A stretch of DNA of 64,000 bases, taken from assembly GCA_003220615.1 (NCBI GenBank), contig QHTB01000135.1:1-64000 (forward strand). Direction: 5' to 3'. Numbering within the stretch: position 1 is the stretch's first letter; the number at the start of each line of letters is the position of its first letter. Shown one piece after another: positions 50,587-63,464 of this stretch. The DNA is from Candidatus Rokuibacteriota bacterium (lineage in GTDB: Bacteria > Methylomirabilota > Methylomirabilia > Rokubacteriales > CSP1-6). Under the pieces are notes generated by a model that ran no database searches, was not told the origin of the DNA, and saw only the letters and a list, made by a program, of their open reading frames with translations. Made by a program: the position numbers and the translations under genes.

Positions 50587-50940
50587 ATGCGAAGAGAGAT
50601 CTGGCTTCCAGCGGTCGCGCTCGCGAGCGGCCTGGTGCTCGGTGCGGGGACGATCGCGTTCACGGCCGACACTCCACCCGGCAGCACCTATGGGCAATCG
50701 GGCGGCGCGTATGGGCGCGGAGGCAAGCACCCGCACATCGCGGCAGCGACGCGAGCGCTCACGCACGCCGAGGGTCAGCTCGAGCGCGCCGCGCATCACT
50801 ATGGTGGGCACCGCGTCAAGGCACTCGAGCTGGTGAAGCAGGCGGAGAGTGAGCTGAGACAAGCCGTCGTGTACGCCGACGCTCATCCGGACGAGTTCAG
50901 GCCGAGCGCCGCCGCACCAGGCGCCCCGGCCCGCAAGTAA
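50587..50940 (+). CDS. Exported/anchored small protein, unknown
   Basis: 117 residues, ATG with a strong ribosome binding site (GGGGGAGGG). N-terminal hydrophobic segment IWLPAVALASGLVLGAGTIA is a signal or anchor; a Gly/Ser-rich linker follows, then a helical region (THAEGQLERAAHHYGGHRVKALELVKQAESELRQ) typical of small periplasmic helical proteins. I do not recognise it. It ends the envelope cluster, converging on pyrE with a 12-bp gap. Confidence 0.65.
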   Translation: MRREIWLPAVALASGLVLGAGTIAFTADTPPGSTYGQSGGAYGRGGKHPHIAAATRALTHAEGQLERAAHHYGGHRVKALELVKQAESELRQAVVYADAHPDEFRPSAAAPGAPARK

Positions 50941-50952
50941 CGAGGCCAGGAA

Positions 50953-51525
50953 CTAGGTCACGCGACTGCCGGGCTTGACCGCCTGGCTTCCCGCCTTGCA
51001 GAGCGGGCAGGCCTCGGGCGGGTAGTTGATGGCGCTGACGGTGGCGAGGGCCACCCGCTTGACCGCGAAGCTCGCCGCGCCGCCGCTGCGATCGATCAGC
51101 GACCCGACGCCCACCACCACGCCTCCGGCGCGCTCCACGCACTCCACCACTTCACGTGTCGAGCCGCCCGTGGTGATGACGTCCTCGACCACGAGGCACC
51201 GCTCCCTCGCCTGCAGCGCGAAGCCACGACGGAGCGACATCACGCCGTTGTCGCGCTCGGTGAAGAGCGCGCGCACGCCGAGCGCGCGGGCCACCTCGTG
51301 GGCGACCAGGATGCCGCCGATGGCCGGCGCCAGCACCGTGCTCACACGTGCGTCCTTGAAGGGCGCGGCGAGGTCGGCACCGAGCGCGGCCGCGTACTCG
51401 GGGTACTGCAGCACCAGCGCCGACTGCAGATAGATCTCCGAATGCAGGCCGGAGGTGAGGCGAAAGTGGCCGCGCATGAGAGCGCCGGTCTTCTCGTAGA
51501 GGGCGAGCGTTTCCTGTTCGGTCAT
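50953..51525 (-). CDS. pyrE: Orotate phosphoribosyltransferase
   Basis: 190 residues. PRPP loop CLVVEDVITTGGSTREVVE, earlier GHFRLTSGLHSEIYLQ, and a C-terminal CPLC motif (YPPEACPLCKAGSQ) found in a subset of PyrE. It forms OMP from orotate and PRPP. Last gene of the pyr operon; ATGA overlap with the pyrF stop. Confidence 0.96.
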   Translation of the reverse strand: MTEQETLALYEKTGALMRGHFRLTSGLHSEIYLQSALVLQYPEYAAALGADLAAPFKDARVSTVLAPAIGGILVAHEVARALGVRALFTERDNGVMSLRRGFALQARERCLVVEDVITTGGSTREVVECVERAGGVVVGVGSLIDRSGGAASFAVKRVALATVSAINYPPEACPLCKAGSQAVKPGSRVT

Positions 51526-52368
51526 CCGGAGAGCTCCTCGAGCACGGCCTGGGCAGCCGCTCTGGGATTCGGCGCCGCGGTGATGGGCCGCCCCACCACG
51601 ATGTAGTCGGCGCCGGCCTCGATGGCCGCAGCGGCCGTGGCCGTGCGCACCTGATCGTCGCCGCTAGGAGTGGCGATGATCGCTTGACTGGGGGGACCCG
51701 TACCGCTTCCCCCCAGACCCCCCTCATCGCGTGGCGCGCGACCACCGCTTCCCCCCATACCCTCCTCATTGCGTGAAGCGCGACGACCACTCGCCCCATC
51801 GTCGCGGCGCGCCCTAATCCCTGGGGTCACGATCACGAATTTCTTCCCGAACTGGAGCCGCAGCGGGCCGATCTCGCGCGCCGAGGCCACGCAGCCGTCG
51901 AGCCCCGCGGCTTTCGCCAGTCCGGCCAGACGGAGTACATGGCTCTCGACCGTCGAGACGATGCCGAGCTCGGCGTCGAGGGCGTGGCGATCGAGGCTCG
52001 TCAGCACCGTCACGCCGAGACAGATGGGCCGGGGTACCGCGAGGTCCTTGGCCGCTCTGGTCGCGGCTTCAGCAGCGGCGCGCATCATGGCGAGACCGCC
52101 GCCCGCGTGGACGTTGAGCATGAACACGCCCAACCGCGTCGCCTCGCGCACCGCGCCGGCCACCGTGTTGGGGATGTCGTGATATTTGAGATCGAGGAAG
52201 ACCCGGAAGCCCCGCTTGCGGGCCGCCTCCACCGCCGCCGGGCCGGCCGCCGTGAAGAGCTGATTGCCGATCTTGCACCCCGTCACCACGCCGCTCAGCG
52301 TGTCGAGCAGCGTCGCGGCCTGGTCGAGGCCGTCAACGTCCAGAGCCACCAGCAGCCGGTCGGAGGGA

Positions 52369-52376
<8 letters not shown>
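51522..52376 (-). CDS. pyrF: Orotidine 5'-phosphate decarboxylase with in-frame repeat insertion
   Basis: 284 residues, against about 235-245 usual. Active-site [22 protein letters not shown] and the C-terminal [13 protein letters not shown] are intact. Between VTPGIR and DDQVRTAT there is an insertion of about 45 residues rich in Gly, Arg and acidic residues (two 14-residue units ending in GGSG), encoded by two 42-bp tandem repeats (36 of 42 identical) plus a flank. This is an exposed loop near the phosphate-binding region in the family, so activity may survive. GTG start 52376, overlapping carB by 8 bp, with AGGAG upstream. Confidence 0.93.
51690..51785 (-). repeat. G-rich dispersed repeat copy 2 with 42-bp tandem duplication inside pyrF
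   Basis: Unit 1 is 51702-51743 and unit 2 is 51744-51785 (36 of 42 bases identical). Flank 51690-51701 completes the GGGGGGTCTGGGGGG...GGGTCCCCC block that is also seen in the liv spacer. 42 bp is 14 codons, so the frame is preserved. Confidence 0.6.
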
Positions 52377-55569
<3,193 letters not shown>

Positions 55570-55573
55570 CGCC

Positions 55574-55840
55574 CTACTGTTCCACGACGCCGTAGACGAT
55601 CGAGATCTCGGGCGCCGCCTCTTCACGGCGATAGAGGACATCGTCGAGCCGGCTCGAGCCGATCCAGACCACGTCGCCGTTGCCCCACAGTTGCTCCCCG
55701 AGTACGCTCATCCGCTTCTCGACGCGCTCCTTGATGGCGTGCGCTTCCAGCGAGCTCTCGCTCGACGTGGTGAACGACGCCCAGTCCGGCTTCTGACCCG
55801 CGGTGTCGGTCTTCCGGTACGAGATGAGGTACAGGGGCAT
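55574..55840 (-). CDS. Small protein between carA and carB, unknown
   Basis: 88 residues: [21 protein letters not shown], then [19 protein letters not shown]-like helix and [21 protein letters not shown] do not recognise a family. It lies 15 bp after carA and 4 bp before the carB start, so it is in the same transcript. Helix-rich with a charged middle; no signal or membrane segment. Role in pyrimidine synthesis or regulation is possible but unsupported. Confidence 0.65.
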   Translation of the reverse strand: MPLYLISYRKTDTAGQKPDWASFTTSSESSLEAHAIKERVEKRMSVLGEQLWGNGDVVWIGSSRLDDVLYRREEAAPEISIVYGVVEQ

Positions 55841-55855
55841 GTCGGACGCGCCTCC

Positions 55856-56977
55856 TTATCGGCCGCCGGCCATGAGGGCGGCAAACCGCTCGAACAGATA
55901 ATTCGCGTCGTGAGGACCCGGCGAGGCTTCCGGATGGTACTGGACGGAAAACGCCGGCAGCTCGCGATGACGCAGTCCCTCGCACGTGCCGTCGTTGAGA
56001 TTGACATGGGTCGGCACCCAGCCCGCACCCTCCACCGATTCCGGTTCCACCGCGAAGCCGTGATTCTGCGAGGTGATCTCCACCTTGCCGGTCACGAGAT
56101 CCTTCACCGGATGGTTCGCGCCGTGATGCCCGAAGGGCAGCTTGTACGTCCGGCCACCCGCGGCCAGGCCGAGGATCTGGTGGCCCAGACAGATGCCAAA
56201 GACGGGGACTCGGCCCAGCAGTCTGCGCACCGCCTCGGTGAGATAGGGGACTGCCTCGGGATCGCCCGGGCCGTTCGAGAGGAGCACCCCGTCCGGCTTC
56301 TGCTCGAGCACGGCGTCAGCCGGAGTTGTGGCGGGCACGACGGTGACGTCACAGCCGATGGCGGCGAGCTGGCGCAGGATGTTGAGCTTGATCCCGGCGT
56401 CGTAGGCGACGACCCTGAAGCGCGGGGCCGCCGGGCGTGTGTAACCGCGGCGCAGGTCCCACGGGCCTTCGCTCCACACGAACGGCGCATCGCTGGTGAC
56501 CTCGCGGACCAGGTCCCGGCCCACGAGCCCGGGCAGCGAGCGGGCCTTCTCGATCAACCGGGCTTCGTCGACGTCACCGGACGCGATCAGGCCGTCCTGG
56601 GCGCCCCGGTCACGGAGGTGACGTGTCAGCGCTCGAGTGTCGATCCCCTGGAGTCCGACGATGTCATGGGCCTTCAGATAGGCATCGAGCGACATCTTCC
56701 CTCGCCAGGACGAGGGCGCCGGTGAGGCCTCGCGCACGATGAAGCCGTTGACCCACGGCTGGCGCGACTCGACGTCCTCCTCGTTCACGCCGTAATTGCC
56801 GATCAGCGGATACGTCATCACGACGAGCTGACCGCGGTACGAGGGATCGGTGAGGATCTCCTGGTATCCCTGCATGGCGGTGTTGAAGATGACCTCTCCC
56901 CACGCCTCTCCCGCGGCGCCCAGGGCTTCACCCCTGAACACGCGGCCGTCGCGCAGGACGAGGACGGCGGGTATCAC
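55856..56977 (-). CDS. carA: Carbamoyl-phosphate synthase small subunit
   Basis: GTG at 56977 in a GTGA overlap with pyrC; the 12 extra track residues are discarded. 373 residues. Glutaminase domain with nucleophile Cys in [15 protein letters not shown] and the His/Glu in [16 protein letters not shown]-terminal part [20 protein letters not shown] and [15 protein letters not shown]. Supplies ammonia to CarB through a tunnel. Confidence 0.96.
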   Translation of the reverse strand: MIPAVLVLRDGRVFRGEALGAAGEAWGEVIFNTAMQGYQEILTDPSYRGQLVVMTYPLIGNYGVNEEDVESRQPWVNGFIVREASPAPSSWRGKMSLDAYLKAHDIVGLQGIDTRALTRHLRDRGAQDGLIASGDVDEARLIEKARSLPGLVGRDLVREVTSDAPFVWSEGPWDLRRGYTRPAAPRFRVVAYDAGIKLNILRQLAAIGCDVTVVPATTPADAVLEQKPDGVLLSNGPGDPEAVPYLTEAVRRLLGRVPVFGICLGHQILGLAAGGRTYKLPFGHHGANHPVKDLVTGKVEITSQNHGFAVEPESVEGAGWVPTHVNLNDGTCEGLRHRELPAFSVQYHPEASPGPHDANYLFERFAALMAGGR

Positions 56978-58260
56978 CCGGAGACCACCTTTCCGCTCAC
57001 GATCGTCTTCCACGGCCCGCCGCGGAGCGTCCAGCCCGCGAAGGGCGTGTTGCGGCTTTTGCTGTGAAACCTCGCGGGATCCACCGTGAGTTCCCTGTCC
57101 AGATCGAGAATCGTCACGTCGCCCGGCGCACCGGGCGCCAGGCTGCCGCCGGGCAGGTTGAGCAGATGGGCGGGACCGCGACTCATCCGCGCCACCAGCG
57201 TGGGCAGCGGCAGCAGCCCCGGCCTCACCAGCCGGTCGAGCAGGACGCTGACCGCCGTTTCCAGTCCCACCACACCGAAGGCGGCGTGGTCGAACTCGCC
57301 CTCCTTCTCGCTCAGCGCGTGGGGCGCGTGGTCCGTGGCCACGCAGTCGATGGTCCCATCGGCCAGCGCTTCGATCAGCGCCTCGGCGTCGCGCTTGCTG
57401 CGCAACGGCGGGCTCATCTTCGTGTTGGCGTCGAAGGCCCGCACCGCATCCTCGGTGAGCGTCAGGTGATGTGGGGTGACCTCGGCGGTGACCCTGACGC
57501 CGCGGGCCTTCGCGTCACGGACGAGCCGCACCGCGCCGGCCGTCGAGAGGTGGGCGATGTGGACGTGAGCGCCGGTCAGCTCGGCGAGGAGGATGTCGCG
57601 GGCCACCATCACGTCCTCGGCCACGGCCGGCGCACCGGGAATGCCCAGCTCGGTGGAGACGACGCCCTCGTTCATCGCGGCGCCCTTCGAGAGGTGCTGG
57701 TCCTCGGCGTGGCTGATCACCGGCGTGCCGAAGGGCAGGGTGTACTCCATGGCCCGGCGGTAGAGATCGGCGTTCATCACGCACTTACCGTCGTCGGAGA
57801 AGGCCACGCAGCCGGCTTCGGCCAGCTCGGCGAGCTCGGCCAGCTCCTCCCCCCGCAGCCCACGCGTCACCGCGCCGATCGCGTAGACGCGCACGCGGCC
57901 TTCGGTGCGAGCCTTGTCCAGGATGTAATCGGTGATCGACCGGTTGTCGTTGACGGGCTGCGTGTTGGCCATCGTGCAGACGGCGGTGAAGCCGCCCGCG
58001 GCGGCGGCGCGCGTCCCCGTGAGGACGGTCTCCTTGTACTCGAAGCCGGGCTCGCGCAGGTGCACGTGGATGTCGATGAGCCCGGGGCACACGACCTTGC
58101 CGGTCGCATCGACGGTCTCGACGCCCTCCGGCGCGGCCAGCTTCGGCCCGACGCGCTTGATCGTCGTGCCCTCGATCAGGACGTCGGCAATCGCGTCCAC
58201 CTGGTTCGCCGGATCGATCACGCGCCCGTTCTGGATGAGCAAGCTTCCCGGAGTGCTCAT
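56974..58260 (-). CDS. pyrC: Dihydroorotase
   Basis: ATG at 58260 (ATGA overlap with pyrB). 428 residues. Zinc motifs [18 protein letters not shown], with carboxylated Lys likely in [15 protein letters not shown] region context, [23 protein letters not shown] and [19 protein letters not shown]. Type I dihydroorotase. It cyclises carbamoyl aspartate. Confidence 0.96.
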   Translation of the reverse strand: MSTPGSLLIQNGRVIDPANQVDAIADVLIEGTTIKRVGPKLAAPEGVETVDATGKVVCPGLIDIHVHLREPGFEYKETVLTGTRAAAAGGFTAVCTMANTQPVNDNRSITDYILDKARTEGRVRVYAIGAVTRGLRGEELAELAELAEAGCVAFSDDGKCVMNADLYRRAMEYTLPFGTPVISHAEDQHLSKGAAMNEGVVSTELGIPGAPAVAEDVMVARDILLAELTGAHVHIAHLSTAGAVRLVRDAKARGVRVTAEVTPHHLTLTEDAVRAFDANTKMSPPLRSKRDAEALIEALADGTIDCVATDHAPHALSEKEGEFDHAAFGVVGLETAVSVLLDRLVRPGLLPLPTLVARMSRGPAHLLNLPGGSLAPGAPGDVTILDLDRELTVDPARFHSKSRNTPFAGWTLRGGPWKTIVSGKVVSG

Positions 58261-59197
58261 GCGTTCTCTCCCGCGCCTTTGCTGCCGGCCAGCAGGAACA
58301 GGACGCCCATGCGCACGGCGACGCCCTTGGCGACCTGGTCGAGGATCACCGAGTACGGCCCGTCGGCGACCTCCGGCGACAGCTCGACGCCGCGGTTCAC
58401 CGGGCCGGGATGCATGATCAGCACATCGGGCCGCGCGTGGGCAGCCAGCTTGTCGAGCGTCAGGCCCCAGTAGTGCGAGTACTCGCGCAGCGATGGAATG
58501 AGGCCGGCCGTCATCCGCTCCTGCTGGAGTCGCAGCATCATGATGACGTCCACGTCGCGGATGGCGTCCTCCAGGCGATAGGCCACCTTCACGCCCAGCT
58601 CCTGGGCGTAAGGCGGGATCAGCGTGGGCGGCCCGGCCACCGTCACCGTCATGCCGAGCTTGCGCATGCCGTGGATGTTCGAGCGGGCCACGCGGCTGTG
58701 CGCGATGTCGCCGACGATGGCGACGTGCAGGCCGTCGAAGTGCCCCTTCCTCTCGCGGATTGTGAGCAGATCGAGCAGGGCTTGCGTCGGGTGCTCGTGG
58801 GCGCCGTCGCCCGCGTTCACGATGCTGCACGGCAGCTCGCGCGCGAGGATGGCCGCGGCGCCGGCCGACGAGTGGCGAACCACGACGACGTCGGGGCTCA
58901 TGGCCGCGATGTTCTTGGCCGTATCGATGAAACTCTCGCCCTTGAGGTACTCGAACCACTGGCCGAGAAGTTGATGACGTCGGCCGAGAGCCACTTGCCC
59001 GCGATCTCGAACGACGTCCGCGTGCGCGTGGACGATTCGTAGAAGAGGTTGACGATCGTCTTGCCCCTGAGCGCGGGGACCTTCTTGATCTCGCGCGTCG
59101 CGATCTCCTCCAGCGACGCCGCGGTGTCGATGAGCAGGGTGATCTCAGCCGCGTCGAGATCCCGCATGGCGAGCAGGTGCTTGCGTGTCCAGGCCAT
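58257..59197 (-). pseudogene. pyrB: Aspartate carbamoyltransferase, frameshifted (one base missing)
   Basis: The N-terminal half (ATG at 59197) reads [19 protein letters not shown] and the carbamoyl-phosphate loop [14 protein letters not shown], up to [14 protein letters not shown], then leaves the family. The C-terminal half, in another frame, resumes [21 protein letters not shown] and includes HPTQALLDLLTI and MHPGPVNRGVE. Inserting one base near 58940 joins both into a 313-residue protein of normal size. Since all other pyr genes are intact, this may be a sequence or assembly error rather than a true loss. If real, the strain would need exogenous pyrimidines. Confidence 0.9.
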
Positions 59198-59198
59198 C

Positions 59199-59855
<657 letters not shown>

Positions 59856-59861
59856 CGAATT

Positions 59862-59877
59862 GCCCTACAGGTAGGGC
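59862..59877. other. Palindrome between the cyclase-like gene and the pyr promoter
   Basis: GCCCTAC-AG-GTAGGGC, perfect 7-bp arms, 13 bases after the stop of the cyclase-like gene and 6 bases upstream of the pyr -35. It could be a short terminator hairpin for the upstream gene (no T-run) or an operator. It is not possible to choose from sequence alone. Confidence 0.4.
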
Positions 59878-59889
59878 CTCACGCTGGTC

Positions 59890-60519
59890 TCAGGAGGCTC
59901 CGATGGCCGCCTCTGCGTGGGTCGATTCCGTGAAGGTCGGCTCCCAACCGGGTTCGGGATCTGCGACGAAGCAGGGCATCTCTCCGAGATGGGCGTAGCT
60001 GAGCAGACGACGCTCCATGCCGCTCGCCACTGGATCCACACCGGCTCGCTCGAGCGCCGGCTCGGTGAAGAGCAGGTAACCGTCGGCGTCGACCGGGTTC
60101 TTCAACAGTCGATGCGCCAGGATGACGTCCGGCCCGGCGACGCGGGCGTGTCCGCCGACGACCTGGCGGACGAACCGCCCGTGGTGGGCGATGAGCTTGA
60201 GGTTGAGCTGCGCCGTTGCGCGGCAGGCCCCGCAGGAGCACGAATCGTCGAGCGCCATCCTGCTCTGCACTTCCTTGAACCCTCGGAACGCGTCCATGAG
60301 GGCGTTCGGGATCACGCGGCTGTCGACGGTCCCCTCGGGCCCGATGGCGAACACCGCGTCTCCCTCCAGCTCCTGGATCTCGAGGGGAGGCGCCAGGCGA
60401 TGCATCACGGCCTCGAGCAGCGCACCGGTGATCTCGGCGCCATGCTGGAGCTCGGTGGCCGTCACGAACGCGGTGAACCCGGAGATGTCGGCCAGGATCA
60501 GGAACCCCTCGTCACTCAT
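59890..60519 (-). CDS. Class III nucleotide cyclase-like protein (DUF2652)
   Basis: 209 residues. N-terminal ILADISGFTAFVTATEL and GALLEAVMH, then QELEGDAVFAIG, resemble the metal-binding aspartates of class III cyclases; CSCGAC and further Cys (three Cys in SCSCGAC) mark the DUF2652 variety. Whether it makes cAMP or another nucleotide is unknown; the second catalytic Asp is not clear. Single gene, ends 13 bp before a palindrome. Confidence 0.75.
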   Translation of the reverse strand: MSDEGFLILADISGFTAFVTATELQHGAEITGALLEAVMHRLAPPLEIQELEGDAVFAIGPEGTVDSRVIPNALMDAFRGFKEVQSRMALDDSCSCGACRATAQLNLKLIAHHGRFVRQVVGGHARVAGPDVILAHRLLKNPVDADGYLLFTEPALERAGVDPVASGMERRLLSYAHLGEMPCFVADPEPGWEPTFTESTHAEAAIGAS

Positions 60520-60574
60520 GTCACAGGCTAAGACACCGGATGGGTGTCCCGGTGAAACGCGGGCGAGGACTCCC

Positions 60575-61825
60575 TCAGCGCGGGCCTTCCTTCCAGCGGG
60601 GGCGGATCCGGCGCTCGTGCTCGACGGTCACCCGGCCGTTCTTGATCACCCAGGGGCGGAACGGCTGGGCGGCGACGATGTCCTCGACGCGCTCGCAATC
60701 CCAGACGACGAGGTCGGCGCGGCAGCCCTGAACGATGCCGTAGTCGGGCAGGCGCAGGATCCGCGCGGGGTAGATCGTCAGGCAGTCGACGAGCGTACGC
60801 AGGTCCTGGGGTGTCCCCATGTGCGCCGCCACCGAGGCCAGGAACGCCATGTGGGCGAGATCGGCGGTGCCCACGGGCGTGAAGGGATTACGCACGTTGT
60901 TGGTGCCGAGCGCGACCGGCACGTCGGCCGCCAGCAACCGGCGGATCGGCGCGAGCCCGCGGGGCGGATTGATGTCGTCGTTCCGGCCCATGAGGTAGAG
61001 GTCGGTGGCCGGCAGCGAGATGACGCCGATGCCGGCCTTGGCCAGGTCCTCGGCCAGCTCCTTCTGCTCGACGGCCGGCAGCGCCGAGGCTTCGCTCAGA
61101 TGGCCCACGGCGACGCGGCCCCGCCAGCCCGTCCGATGCGTGCGATCGATCACCTTGCGGATGTGCATGTGCGCCGGCTCGTCGAAGAAGTCGATGTGGA
61201 AGTCGACGTCGACGTTGAAGGCCTGAGCGAGCCCGAAGACGATGTCGATGTGCTGATCGGCGTCGCGGTCGTTGTAGGGGACGCCCCCTATCGCGTCGGC
61301 GCCCATCTGGAGCGCCCGTCGCAGCAGGCCCTCGGTGCCCGGGGCCTGGAGGATCCCCTCCTGGGCGAACGCGCAGAGGCGGAGGTCGATGGCCGGCGCG
61401 TACTCCTGCTTCAGCGCCAGCGCTGTCTCCATGCTCGTGAGGCCGATGATCGGGTCCACCTCGACGTGGACGCGCATGGCCGTCGTGCCCGCCGCGATGG
61501 CCATGTCGAGAACGCGACAAGAGCGCTGGCGGATGTCGTCGGCGGTGAACCCGCGCTTGGCCTCGGCCACCATGCGAATCGCGTCCAGCGCCGACTCGGC
61601 GCCGGTCGCCAGGCGCTCCGACAGCAGCGCCTTGTCGAGGTGGATGTGCGCTTCGACCAGGCCCGGCGTGACGACGCGGCCGCCGACGTCGATGCGCTCG
61701 TTCGCCGGCGCGCGCACGCCCGGCTCGTGGGTCAGGAGCTCCGTGATGCGGCCGTTGGCGATCGAGATGTCGACCAGGCGCGGGCGGCCCGGCAGCACGC
61801 AGCCACGCAGCAGGAGGTCGGTCAC
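60575..61825 (-). CDS. Amidohydrolase, cytosine deaminase-like
   Basis: GTG at 61825 (GTGA overlap with the PPC gene). 416 residues. Metal-binding VEAHIHLDKALLSER, the HVEVD and DFHIDFFDEPAHMH strands, AVGHLSEASALP and the C-terminal VALGTNNVRNPFTPVG (active Asp region). It resembles cytosine deaminase and related deaminases of pyrimidine-like compounds. Substrate not deducible. Coupled to a PPC/DUF296 gene; may be a regulated salvage or detoxification step. Confidence 0.87.
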   Translation of the reverse strand: MTDLLLRGCVLPGRPRLVDISIANGRITELLTHEPGVRAPANERIDVGGRVVTPGLVEAHIHLDKALLSERLATGAESALDAIRMVAEAKRGFTADDIRQRSCRVLDMAIAAGTTAMRVHVEVDPIIGLTSMETALALKQEYAPAIDLRLCAFAQEGILQAPGTEGLLRRALQMGADAIGGVPYNDRDADQHIDIVFGLAQAFNVDVDFHIDFFDEPAHMHIRKVIDRTHRTGWRGRVAVGHLSEASALPAVEQKELAEDLAKAGIGVISLPATDLYLMGRNDDINPPRGLAPIRRLLAADVPVALGTNNVRNPFTPVGTADLAHMAFLASVAAHMGTPQDLRTLVDCLTIYPARILRLPDYGIVQGCRADLVVWDCERVEDIVAAQPFRPWVIKNGRVTVEHERRIRPRWKEGPR

Positions 61826-62352
61826 GAGCGGCGGGCCATCCGCTTCTGCACCATGTGAAGGCTGCCCTCCTGGTCGGGTGACACGCCGTTTCGTCCCGCG
61901 TAGGACGGCACGGCCTGGAGCAGCTTCTGGCCGGTCGTCGGATCGATCAATCTGGCCAGCTTGATGCCGTCCACGCGCATCAGCGCGATCTCGGCCAGCG
62001 ACAGCACGCGACAGCCCTCCTCCAGGTGTCCGCCGAACGCGCGGTGGCGGTCCGTGAGCACCATGTGGCAGTGCACGTGATAGTTCGCGATCACGCCGCT
62101 CATGGCGAGGATCTCCACGCCGCGAGGCGTCGTGCGCCGATAGAAGTTCTTGGGAGGGAAGGAGGGGCCGATCGCCCCGCTGACCGCCACGTCGGTGAGG
62201 CTGCCGAAGCCCGTGAGGATGACGCCGTTCCTGATCTTCTGCTGGCGACAAATGTCCCTCAGAGATTCCAGGAGGCGGTCGCCGTAGGCCAGGCGGAGGA
62301 CGACGATGCGGCCGGCGCGTGCTCCGCGCGCGATCATCCGTGTCGCAGCCAT
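61822..62352 (-). CDS. PPC (DUF296) domain protein
   Basis: ATG at 62352 has a textbook ribosome binding site (AAAGGAG) 5 bases upstream; the 23 extra residues of the track ORF are not used. 176 residues with the PPC fold: VVLRLAYGDRLLESLRDICRQ, GVILTGFGSLTDV and YHVHCHMVLTDRHRAFGGHL, which carry the metal-binding HxH. In plants the PPC domain binds AT-hook proteins, but bacterial stand-alone PPC proteins are unexplained. It is coupled to the deaminase-like gene and the ABC system lies 66 bp upstream. Confidence 0.85.
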   Translation of the reverse strand: MAATRMIARGARAGRIVVLRLAYGDRLLESLRDICRQQKIRNGVILTGFGSLTDVAVSGAIGPSFPPKNFYRRTTPRGVEILAMSGVIANYHVHCHMVLTDRHRAFGGHLEEGCRVLSLAEIALMRVDGIKLARLIDPTTGQKLLQAVPSYAGRNGVSPDQEGSLHMVQKRMARRS

Positions 62353-62417
62353 GGGGTCTCCTTTCCGAATCGCCCCGCGGGCATCATACGCGGTTGGTGG
62401 TTCGATCACGGAATTCA

Positions 62418-63464
62418 TCACGCGATCTCGAGGAAGGCGTCGGCCGGTAACCGCACGCCGATCGGATCCCCGGGGCCGAGTGGTGGCGCGGCGCGAACGG
62501 TGGCGAGCAGCCGCACCCCGCTCGACAGCTCGACCCTGACCTCGGTGTGGTCGCCGAGGTACATGACGCCGATCACCAGCGCGGCGAGCGTGTCGGCGCC
62601 CTCCCCGAGCTCCACGCGCTCGGGCCGGATCAGCAGCCGCACGTGCTCGCCCGGGACCAGCGGCCGGGGCAGGCGGACGTCTATCCTCAGGCCGCCCGCG
62701 ATCTCGACGGCGCGCGCCTCGAGCGCGCGCGCTTCGAGCACGGTGGAAGCGCCGATGAAGTCGGCGACGAACCGGGTGGCCGGCCGCTCGTACACCTCGC
62801 GCGGCGTGCCGAGCTGCTCGATGCGTCCCGCATTCATGACGGCGATGCGATCGGACAGGCCCAGCGCCTCGTGCTGATCGTGGGTGACGAAGAGCGTCGT
62901 GATGCCGACCGCCCGCTGGATCTCCTTGAGCTCGGTTCGCATCTCCTCACGCAGCTTGCGGTCGAGCGCGGCCAGCGGCTCGTCGAGCAGGAGCACGCGT
63001 GGCCGGATGACGAGAGCGCGGGCGAGCGCGGCGCGCTGCTGCATTCCGCCCGAGAGCTGGCCTGGGCGCAACGTCGCCACGCCGTCCAGGCGCACGAGGG
63101 CGAGGGCGTCGGTCACCGACTGGACGATCTCGGCCCGGTCCGCGCCCCGCTCGCGAAGGCCGAACGCGACGTTCTCGGCCACCGTCATGTGAGGAAAGAG
63201 CGCGTACGACTGGAAGACCACGCCGAGGCCACGCTGCCACGCCGGCCGGGCGGTCACGTCGGCGCCGTCGATGCGAACGCGGCCGCGGTCGGGCTGGACG
63301 AAGCCGGCGACGACGTTGAGCGTGGTGGTCTTGCCGCAGCCCGACGGCCCGAGGAGCGCGAGCAGCTCCCCTTCGATCACGCCGAGGTCGATCCCGGCCA
63401 GCGCTCGGACACTCCCGTACGCCTTCTCGACCCCTTCGAGGGCGACGACCGTCTTCGCGGTCAC
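62418..63464 (-). CDS. ABC transporter ATP-binding protein (PotA/Fbp-like)
   Basis: 348 residues, GTG start (GTGA overlap with the permease stop). Walker [14 protein letters not shown], signature LSGGMQQRAALARAL, Walker [14 protein letters not shown]-loop FVTHDQHEALG and a TOBE C-terminus ending LPADAFLEIA. Energises the importer whose permease continues past the window. Confidence 0.92.
   Translation of the reverse strand: MTAKTVVALEGVEKAYGSVRALAGIDLGVIEGELLALLGPSGCGKTTTLNVVAGFVQPDRGRVRIDGADVTARPAWQRGLGVVFQSYALFPHMTVAENVAFGLRERGADRAEIVQSVTDALALVRLDGVATLRPGQLSGGMQQRAALARALVIRPRVLLLDEPLAALDRKLREEMRTELKEIQRAVGITTLFVTHDQHEALGLSDRIAVMNAGRIEQLGTPREVYERPATRFVADFIGASTVLEARALEARAVEIAGGLRIDVRLPRPLVPGEHVRLLIRPERVELGEGADTLAALVIGVMYLGDHTEVRVELSSGVRLLATVRAAPPLGPGDPIGVRLPADAFLEIA

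Noticed and set aside
59862-59877. Palindrome as a PyrR element
   Set aside because: It lies upstream of the pyr -35 and outside the transcript, and its loop does not match CNGNGA.
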